Shown here one piece after another: positions 34,225 to 43,665 of a stretch of DNA of 64,000 bases. Positions within the stretch are counted from its first letter, which is position 1; each line of letters begins with the position of its first letter. The stretch is from the NCBI GenBank assembly GCA_903873705.1, contig CAIQPK010000072.1:1-64000 (forward strand), written 5' to 3'. The position numbers and the translations under genes were made by a program. This DNA is from an uncultured Acidobacteriota bacterium. Lineage in GTDB: Bacteria; Acidobacteriota; Terriglobia; Terriglobales; Acidobacteriaceae. The notes below the pieces were generated by a model. It had not been told where the DNA came from, did not search any database, and worked only from the letters and a program-made list of their open reading frames with translations.

Positions 34225-36536
34225 TGGCTTCCGTAGAGAAGATTCTTTCCAGAAGAACGTTCCTGAGAAATACCGGCGGCCTGGTTATCGGCTTTGGCCT
34301 TGCTGACGTCTCCGTGCTTCCGCGCATGATCGCGCAAGCTGTTACGCCGAGCGGGAAAGTCGTCACGGGAAATCCTGTGCCCGATGCGTTGACTTCCTGG
34401 TTGCACATCGAACCCAGCGGTATTATTCGCATCTTTACAGGTAAGACCGAGATTGGCATGGGCGTGGAAACCGCGCTGATGCAGATTGTTGGTGAAGAGC
34501 TGGACGTTGCGCTCGATCAGGTCGTCTTCGTGATGGGGGACACTTCGAAGACTCCCGATCAAGGCGGCGTGGGTGGCAGCAGTTCACTGGCAATGGGAGC
34601 TGATCCTCTGCGCAATGCCGCGGCAGCTGCGCGCTCGCTGCTGCTGGACATGGCGTCTCAACGGCTCGGCGTCCCCGTGGATCAACTCGAAGTTTCTGGC
34701 GGAGTCGTTCACGTGAAGGGCGCGCCTTCGCAGCATGTGTCTTACGGTGAGTTGACCAAAGATGTCCCCCTGCAGGGCTCGCTCGTGGTAACCGGGGCAG
34801 GGTCGGCAATGAGCATCAAGGGGCGAGGTAAGCCTAAGGCCGTTTCGAGCTACAAGCTGGTGGGCCAGCCGGTGCCGCGCATCGATCTGCCGCTCAAAAT
34901 TGCCGGCAAGTGGGAGTATGTCGTCGATGTTCGCGTGCCGGGCATGTTGCATGGCCGCGTCATTCGCCCTGCAAGTGTTGGCGCCAACCTTCTCAGCATT
35001 GACGATGCACCTGCGAGGTCTATTCGTGGGTATGTAAAGACGGTCGTCATCAACAACTTTGTTGGAGTAGTTGCAGAAAATGAGTGGGCCGCTATAAAGG
35101 CCATGCGCGCCATCAAAGTGAATTGGTCTGAGCCGCAGCAGCTGTTTCCAGAGCAGGCGAAGATCTACGACTACATGCGGCAGGCAACTCCGAAGGCGAG
35201 CATGGAGTTCCTCAAGGTTGGCAACTTCGAGGCCGGAATGCAGTCGGCAACCAAAAAAGTTGAAGCTACCTACGAATTTCCGTTCCAGTCGCACGGCACG
35301 ATGGGTCCTGGGTGTGCCGTTGCCGACGTTCAGCCGGATGGTGTTACGACGGTGTGGTGTGGCACTCAGAAGCCACATGCGATGCAGATTGGCATCGCGG
35401 ACTTGCTGAAAGTCGCTCGCGACAAGGTACGCGTTATCTGGACGGAAGACTCTGGATCCTACGGCCGTGCTGGGTTTGAAGATGCCGCCGGAGACGCCAT
35501 TCTGCTTTCACGGGCGGTGGGCAAGCCGGTGCGGGTGCAGTGGATGCGCGCGGACATGACGCGATGGGGATCGAAGGGGCCCGCAGTGATGGTCGATATG
35601 ACCGCGGGGCTGGACCAGCAAGGGAAGGTCACGGCTTTTCGATTTACTTCGCGAGCCTTCTCTGGCGTTGAGACCAATTTCCTGCCGGTGATGGCGGGCA
35701 ATTTCCTCGGATCTCAGTTGGCTGGCATTCCGAATACTAACGTTCGGGATGAGTATGCTGCGTGGGGCCACGAGACTGCCGCGTATCCGTTCCCCAATGT
35801 CATCGCCAACGGGCATGTCGTGGCAGCGCTTTATCCCAATGCTTCGCCCCTGCGTACGACTCACCTGCGTGACCCCGAAGGACCCGCAGCGACCTATGCA
35901 ACGGAATCGTTTATAGATGAAATGGCCGCGGCCGCCGGTATGGATCCCATTGCTTTTCGCCTAAGTAATCTCGAGGACGCCCGCACCAAGGCTGTGATTA
36001 GAGCTGCAGCAGAGAAGTTTGGCTGGGATCCCCGCACCTCGCCTAAGAAGAAGGTTGCGAATCCCGAAGTGGTGAAAGGCCGTGGCATCGCGATTGGCGA
36101 CCGCGGGGGGACACGCGTGGCAACGATCGTGGAGGTTGAGGTCGCTCGGAAGACCGGCGCCGTACGCGTCAGCCGTATTGTGTGTGCCCACGATTGCGGT
36201 TTGATCGTCAATCCCAGCTCACTAAAAGGGACGATTGAAGCGAACCTCATCCAATCGACGAGCCGTAGCCTTATGGAAGAAGTGATGTTTGACCGGAACA
36301 ACGTCACGAGCGTCGACTGGTTATCTTATCCGGTTCTGCGTGCAGCGAACCTTCCGGACAAGGTAGAAGTGGTTCTTCTCAATCATCCTGAGTTTCCGTC
36401 GACGGGGGCAGGAGAACCCTCTAGCAGGCCGATGGTTGCCGCTATATGCAACGCTATTTTTGATGCAACCGGTGCGCGTGTGCGACAAGGACCGTTTACG
36501 CCAGTGAGAGTCAAGGCAGCAATGGCCTCCTCGTAA
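34224..36536 (+). CDS. Molybdenum hydroxylase large subunit (IorB type), Tat-exported
   Basis: A 770-residue molybdopterin-binding subunit. It opens with a twin-arginine signal (LSRRTFLRNTGGLVIGFGLA), so the holoenzyme probably works in the periplasm. Molybdopterin-binding regions include GKTEIGMGVETALMQIVGEEL, PDQGGVGGSSS, the second-half AAYPFPNVIANGHV and the catalytic Glu region TGAGEPSSRP near the C-terminus. This is the isoquinoline 1-oxidoreductase beta-subunit/aldehyde dehydrogenase subgroup, which hydroxylates N-heterocycles or oxidises aldehydes. Translation is coupled to the small subunit. No dedicated cytochrome is adjacent; such enzymes in other bacteria use a c-type cytochrome. 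Substrate unknown. Confidence 0.93.
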   Translation: MASVEKILSRRTFLRNTGGLVIGFGLADVSVLPRMIAQAVTPSGKVVTGNPVPDALTSWLHIEPSGIIRIFTGKTEIGMGVETALMQIVGEELDVALDQVVFVMGDTSKTPDQGGVGGSSSLAMGADPLRNAAAAARSLLLDMASQRLGVPVDQLEVSGGVVHVKGAPSQHVSYGELTKDVPLQGSLVVTGAGSAMSIKGRGKPKAVSSYKLVGQPVPRIDLPLKIAGKWEYVVDVRVPGMLHGRVIRPASVGANLLSIDDAPARSIRGYVKTVVINNFVGVVAENEWAAIKAMRAIKVNWSEPQQLFPEQAKIYDYMRQATPKASMEFLKVGNFEAGMQSATKKVEATYEFPFQSHGTMGPGCAVADVQPDGVTTVWCGTQKPHAMQIGIADLLKVARDKVRVIWTEDSGSYGRAGFEDAAGDAILLSRAVGKPVRVQWMRADMTRWGSKGPAVMVDMTAGLDQQGKVTAFRFTSRAFSGVETNFLPVMAGNFLGSQLAGIPNTNVRDEYAAWGHETAAYPFPNVIANGHVVAALYPNASPLRTTHLRDPEGPAATYATESFIDEMAAAAGMDPIAFRLSNLEDARTKAVIRAAAEKFGWDPRTSPKKKVANPEVVKGRGIAIGDRGGTRVATIVEVEVARKTGAVRVSRIVCAHDCGLIVNPSSLKGTIEANLIQSTSRSLMEEVMFDRNNVTSVDWLSYPVLRAANLPDKVEVVLLNHPEFPSTGAGEPSSRPMVAAICNAIFDATGARVRQGPFTPVRVKAAMASS

Positions 36537-36573
36537 ATGGTTGTGGAACGAAGATGAGCGGTGAAAGTCCTTG

Positions 36574-37620
36574 TTACTTGCCCTTCCACGCCGGAGTCAG
36601 AAAGCGATAGATCAGCGCGGTTTCCCAGAGGTTGAAATTTCCAGCCGACGAGAAGCGTCTGGAGTAGCTCGTGTCGATGCGCACCTCATGGGGTAGGCGG
36701 TAGTCGATGCCGAAGTCGGCGAGTTGCGTGTCGGCTCCCGGGAGACCGTCTGCGCCCGCACTATTGCGGAATGTCTGCTGCATACGGAAGACGGGCTGAA
36801 TCCTGCCGATGATGCTATCCGCGCCACCGAAGTGAGAAAGCCGATAGTCGAGCTCAATCCAGTATCCCTGCGAGTGCAGACCGTGCCCATATTCCGCGCG
36901 CAATTTCAAAGGAACACTAGCCGGTTCCCACCAGATGTGGGTGCCTACATTATTCGCGAGTCGCGCCTTCTCGAGCAGGCGGGCATAGGATGTGCCGATT
37001 TCCAGCCGTGCCTTGGGGAAATAGACGTTGACTTGGCCGCCGGCGGTGCGCGCCGAAGTGATCTGGAAGTTGGTGGTTCCGGCAGAGGCATAGGCGATGT
37101 AGTTTATGGAGAAGTTATTGGTGGAAACCGCGCGGCCCCTGAGTTCGCCACCGGTCCCGCTGCCACTACCAGTGTTGCCAATCCCATAGATCAGCGGGGC
37201 GTCCTGGAGATTTTGAATCCACATGGGAGATAGCCGCTCGTTATAGGTGCCGAACGGAATCAGAAAGTAGCCGCCGACGAGAGTCATTCGCGAATTCACT
37301 ACAACATCTGCCTGCGCATAATCCACACCGATGAAATGCGAGTGATCGTAAGTGCGATTTGGTCCGCTTGGGGAGAAAAACTCATCAAGGTTGGCGCGCG
37401 ATTCCAACGTAACGCGCTTGCCCACCGGCACGACAACGATCGGCGCAATAGCCGATGTATAGGTGGTGCGACCGCCGTTCGTGCGGCTGAAAAATCCAGC
37501 AGCTCCCGAGATCAGTGGGGTGTCTTGAGCCAGGAGACTGGGCGGCAGCGACGAGACCGCGAGAGCGAGAAAGAGAATGCTGATGCCTAATGACCGGGAT
37601 GGTTGGAAGAGAAATTTCAT
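36574..37620 (-). CDS. Putative outer-membrane beta-barrel protein
   Basis: A 348-residue exported protein. A signal peptide (to about residue 32, SLLAQ) is followed by alternating hydrophobic/polar strands with many aromatic residues and terminal pattern NLWETALIYRFLTP, as in porin-like barrels. Sections such as GVDYAQADVVVNSRMTLVGGYFLIPFGTYNERL and SYARLLEKARLANN resemble phosphate-selective-porin-type or DUF-type barrels of acidobacteria and proteobacteria. It converges on the molybdenum-hydroxylase operon. A role in substrate entry is possible but unproven; the exact family is uncertain. Confidence 0.7.
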   Translation of the reverse strand: MKFLFQPSRSLGISILFLALAVSSLPPSLLAQDTPLISGAAGFFSRTNGGRTTYTSAIAPIVVVPVGKRVTLESRANLDEFFSPSGPNRTYDHSHFIGVDYAQADVVVNSRMTLVGGYFLIPFGTYNERLSPMWIQNLQDAPLIYGIGNTGSGSGTGGELRGRAVSTNNFSINYIAYASAGTTNFQITSARTAGGQVNVYFPKARLEIGTSYARLLEKARLANNVGTHIWWEPASVPLKLRAEYGHGLHSQGYWIELDYRLSHFGGADSIIGRIQPVFRMQQTFRNSAGADGLPGADTQLADFGIDYRLPHEVRIDTSYSRRFSSAGNFNLWETALIYRFLTPAWKGK

Positions 37621-38188
37621 CTTGAAATCAAGCTAACCGCCGTGACTTTTCGGTGTGTCCATGGATTGTCTGAAGCGTGTCACCAGATTGTCACAAGAAA
37701 TTCGGGCCTTCCATGTACTGCCAATTGCGTTGTGCGACTGCGATAGAGGAGATGCAAGTAGGCGCTTCCGTCATGGCCCAACTGAGCTTCTGATCGACTG
37801 CGCGGGTTGCACCGACGAAGTAGTCAAACCCTGGACGAGACTGCGCCGGTCTAAAAATTCTTTTCGATTAAGGTTTGATGCCTTCACATAGAATCCTTAC
37901 AGAAGCTTAGCTTTCAATCCTTTTTGCAGATGTCCTGTTGCGCCATGACGCGTGCGATTGTCGACCGTAATTTGGTTCGGCCAGCACATAATGGCGTTGA
38001 CATCTCTTTAGAAACAGTACAAACTTAAAGAAAATCAAGAGTTGCCGTAGTGGGCATCCCTTTCCACGCCGACATCTTTCAGCAGTAGTCGCACAGCTAG
38101 CTTTCGGGCCGGTCTCTGCGCCATGCTTTGCCTAGTTGAACGCAGCCTATCTTTGCTTCACGATCAGGAAAGTAGCTCTGTGGAAGAC
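37621..38188. other. Intergenic region with a candidate promoter for gabT
   Basis: No supported gene lies in these 568 bases. TTGACA at 37997-38002 with TACAAA at 38018-38023 (15-bp spacer) is the best promoter candidate for the aminotransferase gene. A frame at 37655-37891 has no ribosome-binding site and an arginine-rich, non-protein-like composition. Confidence 0.4.
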
Positions 38189-39553
38189 ATGCTGGAAACC
38201 AAGACAAATTCGATTGAGCTAAAGACGTCGATTCCCGGACCCGCCTCCTCGGTATGGCTCCGTCGTCGCTCGGCTGCTGTCCCTACCTCGCTGGGGACCG
38301 TTATTCCGGTCTTCATTAGCAAGGCCGATGGTGCGGTGCTGGAAGACATAGACGGCAATCGGTTCCTTGATTTTGCGGGCGGCATCGGTTGTGTGAATGC
38401 TGGACATAGCGCGCCTGAAGTAGTGCAGGCGATCCAGGAACAGAGCGAGCGGTTTCTTCATACGTGTTTCATGGTCAATCCCTACGAGGGGTACGTGATG
38501 CTTGCGGAGGAGCTGAATCGCCGCACGCCCGGCACCTTCGCTAAGAAGACGCTGCTGGCAAACTCCGGCGCTGAAGCCGTCGAGAACGCTGTAAAAATTG
38601 CGCGTGCCTACACGGGGCGGTCCGGAATTATTGCGTTTGAAGATGGTTTCCATGGGCGCACGCTGCTGACGACCAGCCTGACCAGTAAGACCTCTCCCTA
38701 CAAAAGCGGGTTCGGGCCATTCGTGCCGGAAATCTATCGCATGCCTTATGCGTACTGCTATCGCTGCAATTACAACCTCACCTACCCTGAGTGCAAAGTG
38801 CACTGCGCGGAAAAGTTGGAGGATGTGTTCCTGCGCTATGTGGCGGCGGAGTCAGTTGCTGCCGTGATCTTTGAACCGGTGCTGGGCGAAGGCGGATTTG
38901 TGGTGCCACCGACGGAATGGTTTGCGAAGATTGCGGAGATTTGCCGCAAGCACGGTATTGTGATCATCGCTGATGAGGTTCAGACAGGATTCGGGCGGAC
39001 GGGAGCAACGTTTGCGTGTGAACGCTTTGGACTCGAGCCAGACCTGATTTGTATGGCGAAGTCATTGTCATCGGGCTTGCCGCTGGGAGCAGTGACGGGG
39101 CGCGCGGAGATGATGGATGCACCGGGCCCGGGACAACTGGGCGGCACCTTTGGCGGCAATCCCATTGCCTGCGCTGCTGCTTTGGCGTCGTTGAAGGTTC
39201 TTGATGACAGCGACGCGAATGAGCGCGCCAATGCCTTTGGGCGAGTGTTCAGCGTCTTCGCCAGTGACTGGCAGCGGCGATTTGCCAACGTTGGCGACGT
39301 ACGGGGCGTGGGCGCGATGCAGGCCATTGAGTTGGTCACGGACCGCACGTCGCGCACTCCGGCAAAGGAACTGACGCAGAGGGTGTTGGCCCATTGCCAT
39401 CAACAGGGGCTGTTGATCCTTTCGGCGGGTGTTTATGGCAATGTGATTCGCATGCTGACCCCGCTGGTGGCTACGGAAGAGCAGATTGAAGAAGGCCTCA
39501 CGATTCTTGGCTCGGCGCTCGAAGCTGTTTGTGGTGGAGCAGGGGCAAGCTAG
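38189..39553 (+). CDS. gabT: 4-aminobutyrate aminotransferase (class III)
   Basis: A 454-residue PLP-dependent omega-aminotransferase that moves the amino group of GABA to 2-oxoglutarate, giving succinic semialdehyde. Motifs: LLANSGAEAVENAVKIAR (cofactor phosphate), IAFEDGFHGRT, VIFEPVLGEGGF, IIADEVQTGFGRTG (PLP Asp) and the Schiff-base Lys in MAKSLSSGLPLG (about residue 290). YCYRCNYNLTYPECKVHC is a Cys-containing insertion seen in GabT of Gram-positive type. ATG 38189 is chosen; an upstream GTG at 38180 has a slightly better ribosome-binding site. An aldehyde dehydrogenase gene follows, forming the usual GABA shunt pair. Confidence 0.9.
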   Translation: MLETKTNSIELKTSIPGPASSVWLRRRSAAVPTSLGTVIPVFISKADGAVLEDIDGNRFLDFAGGIGCVNAGHSAPEVVQAIQEQSERFLHTCFMVNPYEGYVMLAEELNRRTPGTFAKKTLLANSGAEAVENAVKIARAYTGRSGIIAFEDGFHGRTLLTTSLTSKTSPYKSGFGPFVPEIYRMPYAYCYRCNYNLTYPECKVHCAEKLEDVFLRYVAAESVAAVIFEPVLGEGGFVVPPTEWFAKIAEICRKHGIVIIADEVQTGFGRTGATFACERFGLEPDLICMAKSLSSGLPLGAVTGRAEMMDAPGPGQLGGTFGGNPIACAAALASLKVLDDSDANERANAFGRVFSVFASDWQRRFANVGDVRGVGAMQAIELVTDRTSRTPAKELTQRVLAHCHQQGLLILSAGVYGNVIRMLTPLVATEEQIEEGLTILGSALEAVCGGAGAS

Positions 39554-39625
39554 AGCAGCCAGACATATTTTCGGCAAAAGATGCAGTGCAGATCCGCGCC
39601 TGCAGGTAAGAAAAAGAGGATGCTC

Positions 39626-41056
39626 ATGTTGCCGGACAGGACAACTGAACCGATATTGCTAGCAGGCCGAATTGAGTCTCGTGCTGAGACCGTGACTATT
39701 CGCAATCCTTATAACAACGCACTGGTGGGCGCGGTTTGTCAGGCTTCGCTGGAGGATGCTGAAACGGCGTGTGCTGCTGCCGTACGTGGCTTTGCCATGA
39801 CGAGGAAGCTGGCAGCGTGGGAGCGGGCGGCGATTCTGACGCGGATCGCCGACGCGCTCGCGGCTGAGGCGGGAGATATTGCGCAGACTATCGTACTGGA
39901 AGCGGGGAAGCCGCTGAAGGATGCGTTGGGTGAAGTATCGCGCGCGGTCAATACGTTCCGCATAGCGGCGGAAGAAGCGAAACGGATTGATGGTGAAGTT
40001 AAGCCGGCTGATTGGATTGCGGGGACCGAGGGCCGCGTGGCGTTGTCACGACGCTTTCCGATTGGGCCGATTCTGGGCATCACACCGTTCAACTTTCCGT
40101 TGAATCTGGTGGCCCACAAGTTGGCTCCGGCGATTGCGTCGGGTAACCCCGTTGTGATCAAACCTGCGCCACAGACGCCGTTTACCGCGCTTCGCCTTGG
40201 ACGCATCGCGGTTGAGGCGGGATGGCCGGCTGAAGCAATCAGCGTGCTCCCTTGTTCCAATGAGGCTGCAGCGGCGATGGTTACGGACGATCGCATGGCC
40301 ATGCTGAGCTTCACGGGGAGCGTATTGGTCGGGTGGAAGTTGAAAGAGATGGCGCCGCGAAAGCGGGTGACACTTGAGCTGGGTGGAAACGCCGCGGTAA
40401 TTGTCTGTGCCGACGCCAACATGGAGCTTGCGGCTCAGCGTATCCTCGCCGGCGGCTACACATATGCGGGGCAGAGTTGCATTTCGGTGCAGCGTGTCTA
40501 TGCTCACACGTCAGTCTTGAGCGATTTGGTGAAACGCATTAGCGATGGCCTGTCGAAGCTTGAAGTCGGCGACCCTGCTTTGGAAACGACGCGCGTCGGG
40601 CCGATGATCAACCTGGGCGCCGCCGAGCGTGCTGAAAGCTGGATAGGTGAGGCTGTCAATGCAGGGGCGACGCTGCATGCAGGCGGCCAGCGGAACGGCA
40701 CGACGCTCATGCCGGCTTTGCTTACAGGCGTTCCTGCCGATTGCCTGCTGTGCCGTGAGGAGGCTTTCGCTCCCATTGTTGTCGTGAATAGTTTTGATGA
40801 TCTGGACGAGGCGCTGGCGGCGACCAATGCATCGCTTTACGGGCTGCAGGCGGCGATCTTTACGGCGAGCTGGGCATCGATGGCCCAGGCCTGGAATGAG
40901 CTCGAAGTGGGAGCTGTGCTGGTTGATGAGTCGTCGGCATGGCGTGCGGACCAACTGCCGTATGGTGGCGTTAAAAACTCTGGGGTAGGCAAAGAAGGAG
41001 TTCGCTCAGCCATTGAAGAAATGACTGAGTCGAGAATGCTGATCGTTCCTGTATAG
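39626..41056 (+). CDS. Aldehyde dehydrogenase (succinic semialdehyde/aminoaldehyde type)
   Basis: A 476-residue ALDH-family enzyme. Motifs: GITPFNFPLNLVAHKLAPAIASGNPVVIKPA, the base in LELGGNAAV and the nucleophile in YAGQSCISVQR. By position behind gabT it probably oxidises succinic semialdehyde to succinate, but the sequence type also fits dehydrogenases of 4-aminobutyraldehyde, 3-aminopropanal or malonic/methylmalonic-type semialdehydes, which the same locus would need. AGAGG lies six bases ahead of ATG 39626; an ATG at 39620 overlaps that site. It ends 22 bases before the convergent permease gene. Confidence 0.87.
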   Translation: MLPDRTTEPILLAGRIESRAETVTIRNPYNNALVGAVCQASLEDAETACAAAVRGFAMTRKLAAWERAAILTRIADALAAEAGDIAQTIVLEAGKPLKDALGEVSRAVNTFRIAAEEAKRIDGEVKPADWIAGTEGRVALSRRFPIGPILGITPFNFPLNLVAHKLAPAIASGNPVVIKPAPQTPFTALRLGRIAVEAGWPAEAISVLPCSNEAAAAMVTDDRMAMLSFTGSVLVGWKLKEMAPRKRVTLELGGNAAVIVCADANMELAAQRILAGGYTYAGQSCISVQRVYAHTSVLSDLVKRISDGLSKLEVGDPALETTRVGPMINLGAAERAESWIGEAVNAGATLHAGGQRNGTTLMPALLTGVPADCLLCREEAFAPIVVVNSFDDLDEALAATNASLYGLQAAIFTASWASMAQAWNELEVGAVLVDESSAWRADQLPYGGVKNSGVGKEGVRSAIEEMTESRMLIVPV

Positions 41057-41078
41057 CTCCGGGTGGTGCCGCAGGCGA

Positions 41079-42467
41079 TTATGCCAGGGGATCAAATACC
41101 TCTTCAGCTTCGTCGTTCTGCTCTTCTGATTTGCGGCGAAGGAGGATGAGCGGGAGTATGACGATCATCGTGATGATGTAAATGTAGGGGAGCCGGTGAT
41201 AAGCCCCTTCTGTCGCGTCGAACGAACTGACGGCGGCGAGCCCGAGGATGAAGAGCGATCCCAGCAAAGAAATGGTCGACATGAACGTGAAGTCTTTGGT
41301 GCGGCGCAGCAACACCGCGGACCCAACCGCGACGAGGAAATACGCGGTGATGAAGCCGTAGGTTGCGAATGTTCCGGACCAGCCGTAGACGTCGAATGGA
41401 ACGACGCCGTCGGCCGTCATGAACACGACGCCGAGCAAAATGATAACGGATACGAGAACGATTGCGACGTGCGGCGTCTGGTGGTCTTCGTGCGTGAGTC
41501 CACATGCGCGGTGCAGGTGGCGGTCATGGCTGAGCTTATAGAGTATGCGCGAAGCCGCAGAGATGCAGGCGAGCGTGCAGGCGAAAAAGCTGCAGACCGT
41601 GGTGGCCGTGATGAAAACAGACAGATAGGGAAGATGGCGGAGTTCGCTGAGGAGTTGAAGTGGGGCGCCACTCTGAGCGAGCTGGTCTGCGTGTCCGGCG
41701 AAGCCAATGCTTTCAGCGTATGCGGCGAGGATGAAGAAGAGACCGGAGATCCATGCGGTAAGCGAGATGGCGCGCGGAATGGTCTTGAGTGGGTTGACTG
41801 CTTCGACGCCGAGGGATGCAGCGCTCTCGAAGCCGACAAATCCAAAGATGGCGAGGACAAGGCCGCCGCGGACCTGGGTGAGTGAAACGCCCTGCAGGAG
41901 CCACTGTGACCTATCCCATGTGAGCGCGGTGCGCGGTCCGGGAAGAAGGAAGAGTGCGAGGATGAGCAGGATCGAGAAGGCCTCGATGATTAGCATGACC
42001 CGCGCGGAGATATGTACATCGCGATAGGCGAGGAAGGCGGCGAGCGACACAGCGGCGATGGCGATGACGATGGTCGCGAGGATGGAGGTGTGCACGTGCG
42101 CGCCGAGGAGCGAGTACATGTAAATCGTCAGGCCGCCGACCACGGCACAGCCCGTTCCGATATAGGCGATCAGCAGCGCCCACGCTGTGAACAGACTGAC
42201 GCCCGAGCCAAGGCTCTCGTCAACGAACGTATAGAGCGAACCTGAGGAACTCGAGCGCTTTGCAAAAATGTTGATCTGGTGCGCTACGCAGGCCATGGCC
42301 AAAAGCGCGAGCAGGCAGGCAAGCCACGAGCCGTTGCCGGAGAGCGCCAAGATAAAAGGCACGCCCATCGCCGGTGTGGCCGTTGGAGCAATATTGGCCA
42401 GCGATTGGCCGATGGCTTCCCATTGTGAAAGCGTACCTGCCCTGAGTTCGGTGCTGCTCCTGTGCAT
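41079..42467 (-). CDS. APC-family amino acid/polyamine permease
   Basis: A 462-residue twelve-helix permease of the amino acid-polyamine-organocation superfamily. The first helix carries SLANIAPTATPAMGVPFILALSGNGSWLA and helix 6 has FGFVGFESAASLGVEA, both consensus regions of the family. Members bring in GABA, putrescine, amino acids or similar. Its place between the GABA genes and the MerR-XRE-cupin regulator supports GABA or a polyamine as substrate. A 250-base leader with possible regulator sites precedes it. Confidence 0.88.
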   Translation of the reverse strand: MHRSSTELRAGTLSQWEAIGQSLANIAPTATPAMGVPFILALSGNGSWLACLLALLAMACVAHQINIFAKRSSSSGSLYTFVDESLGSGVSLFTAWALLIAYIGTGCAVVGGLTIYMYSLLGAHVHTSILATIVIAIAAVSLAAFLAYRDVHISARVMLIIEAFSILLILALFLLPGPRTALTWDRSQWLLQGVSLTQVRGGLVLAIFGFVGFESAASLGVEAVNPLKTIPRAISLTAWISGLFFILAAYAESIGFAGHADQLAQSGAPLQLLSELRHLPYLSVFITATTVCSFFACTLACISAASRILYKLSHDRHLHRACGLTHEDHQTPHVAIVLVSVIILLGVVFMTADGVVPFDVYGWSGTFATYGFITAYFLVAVGSAVLLRRTKDFTFMSTISLLGSLFILGLAAVSSFDATEGAYHRLPYIYIITMIVILPLILLRRKSEEQNDEAEEVFDPLA

Positions 42468-42717
42468 ACTTTTACCCCCGCGGCCAGAAAGTGTACGAAT
42501 GCGTCAACGTGGCGGCAATGCCAAGTGCGCAGGTATGAGTTGTGGTCGGTTTGGTAACTCTGGATAGCTGGGAAAAGGTTACAACATTTTTGCAAGGTTG
42601 AACACAACGAAATGCAGTGCCGCCAATGCGATTCATCTCATTTAAAGTAGCGACAGTAAAACTACATAATTCTTGCGCCTGCAATTTTTATCAACGCAGA
42701 ATGCTGTTTTCGCGGAG
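42468..42717. promoter_or_regulatory. Leader region of the permease gene with candidate operators
   Basis: These bases lie between the regulator gene and the permease gene, both on the minus strand. An A+T-rich block at 42650-42675 contains GTAAAACTACATAATTCTT, similar to TATAACTTTACATAATTTCT at 48631-48650 in front of the TonB receptor gene. A second element, GGTTACAACATTTTTGCAAGG near 42583, shares TTTTTGCAA with the leader at 47035-47050. The regulatory role is inferred. Confidence 0.35.
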
Positions 42718-43587
42718 CTAGAAAGTTGGCGGTGTATTAACCCAGAGCAGCTTCGCTTCAACCTGGCCGGGATTGCTCCAGCGGTGGGTCTGCATGCTGG
42801 AGAAGTACAGGCAGTCGCCTTCGCGGAGTAGATGGTGCTCAACTTCGTCGAGCCAGATATCGCAGACGCCACTGAGCATGTAGATGAACTCCTCACCTTC
42901 GTGATGATAGGAGCCGCCACTCGATGTACCGGGAGCGAGATTGAAGATGCATGTTTCCATGGCTACTTCGCCAAAGGCAAGTAGCTCGATCTCAATGCCT
43001 GGTTCGCTCGACATGATTTTGCGCTGGTGAGGGCGAACGAGCTTCGTGATCTTATTGTTGGCTGGCGCCGTACCCGAGTCGAAAAGCGAAAGAACACTGG
43101 TTTTATAGAAGACCGAAAGCTTCTGCAGTGTAGCGACAGATGCATAAACCTGACCGCGTTCCAGGCAGCTAAGGAAGCTGGGAGAAATGCTGGTGGCGGT
43201 GGCTACTTCAGCCAGTGTGATCTTTCGTTCCTTACGGAGTTGACGAAGCTTTCGGCCGATCGGGTAAACCAGCTCGCGTGGGTTGCCTTTGGGGGTGGGA
43301 GGCTGGGGTTTTTCGCCTTCTTTGCCGAGCAGGTGACGGATGGCCTCGATGTTGAGGCCCTTATCCAGTCGAAGATGCTGGATGTACTTGAGAAGGTTGA
43401 CTTGTTCGAGCGAAAACGTGCGGTAACCACCACGGGTTCGTGACGGGTGTGTAAGCCCTGCGTTTTCCCACTGACGCAATGCCGAAGGGCTGATGCCGAG
43501 CATCTTGGACACTTCAGAGATGCGGAACTGGAACGTATTCTGTGCGGTTGCAGCAGATTTTCGCTCAGCACTTTTCCGGGGACTCAT
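42718..43587 (-). CDS. MerR-XRE-cupin three-domain transcriptional regulator
   Basis: A 289-residue regulator with two different DNA-binding domains and a sensor. Residues 19-88 are a MerR-type winged helix (FRISEVSKMLGISPSALRQWENAGL, RTRGGYRTFSLEQVNLL); 110-168 are an XRE/Cro-type helix-turn-helix (IGRKLRQLRKERKITLAEVATAT, SPSFLSCLERGQ); 212-285 are a C-terminal cupin (SGGSYHHEGEEFIYMLSGVCDIWLDE, THRWSNPG). XRE-cupin proteins such as PuuR control putrescine and amino-acid catabolism, which fits its neighbours. The cupin may bind the amine or a metal. The MerR domain ahead of an XRE-cupin is unusual. It probably controls the flanking permease, aminotransferases and dehydrogenases. Confidence 0.92.
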   Translation of the reverse strand: MSPRKSAERKSAATAQNTFQFRISEVSKMLGISPSALRQWENAGLTHPSRTRGGYRTFSLEQVNLLKYIQHLRLDKGLNIEAIRHLLGKEGEKPQPPTPKGNPRELVYPIGRKLRQLRKERKITLAEVATATSISPSFLSCLERGQVYASVATLQKLSVFYKTSVLSLFDSGTAPANNKITKLVRPHQRKIMSSEPGIEIELLAFGEVAMETCIFNLAPGTSSGGSYHHEGEEFIYMLSGVCDIWLDEVEHHLLREGDCLYFSSMQTHRWSNPGQVEAKLLWVNTPPTF

Positions 43588-43665
43588 AGTTCCGAGGAGT
43601 ATAGCAGCCAGTATTGGCGCGGGAGTTTATCGCGCGGGCACTCGCCAAGCGATTATCGAAACATT

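Noticed and set aside
37655-37891. A 78-residue plus-strand frame
   Set aside because: No ribosome-binding site; Arg/Cys-rich composition atypical of the genes here; most likely chance.
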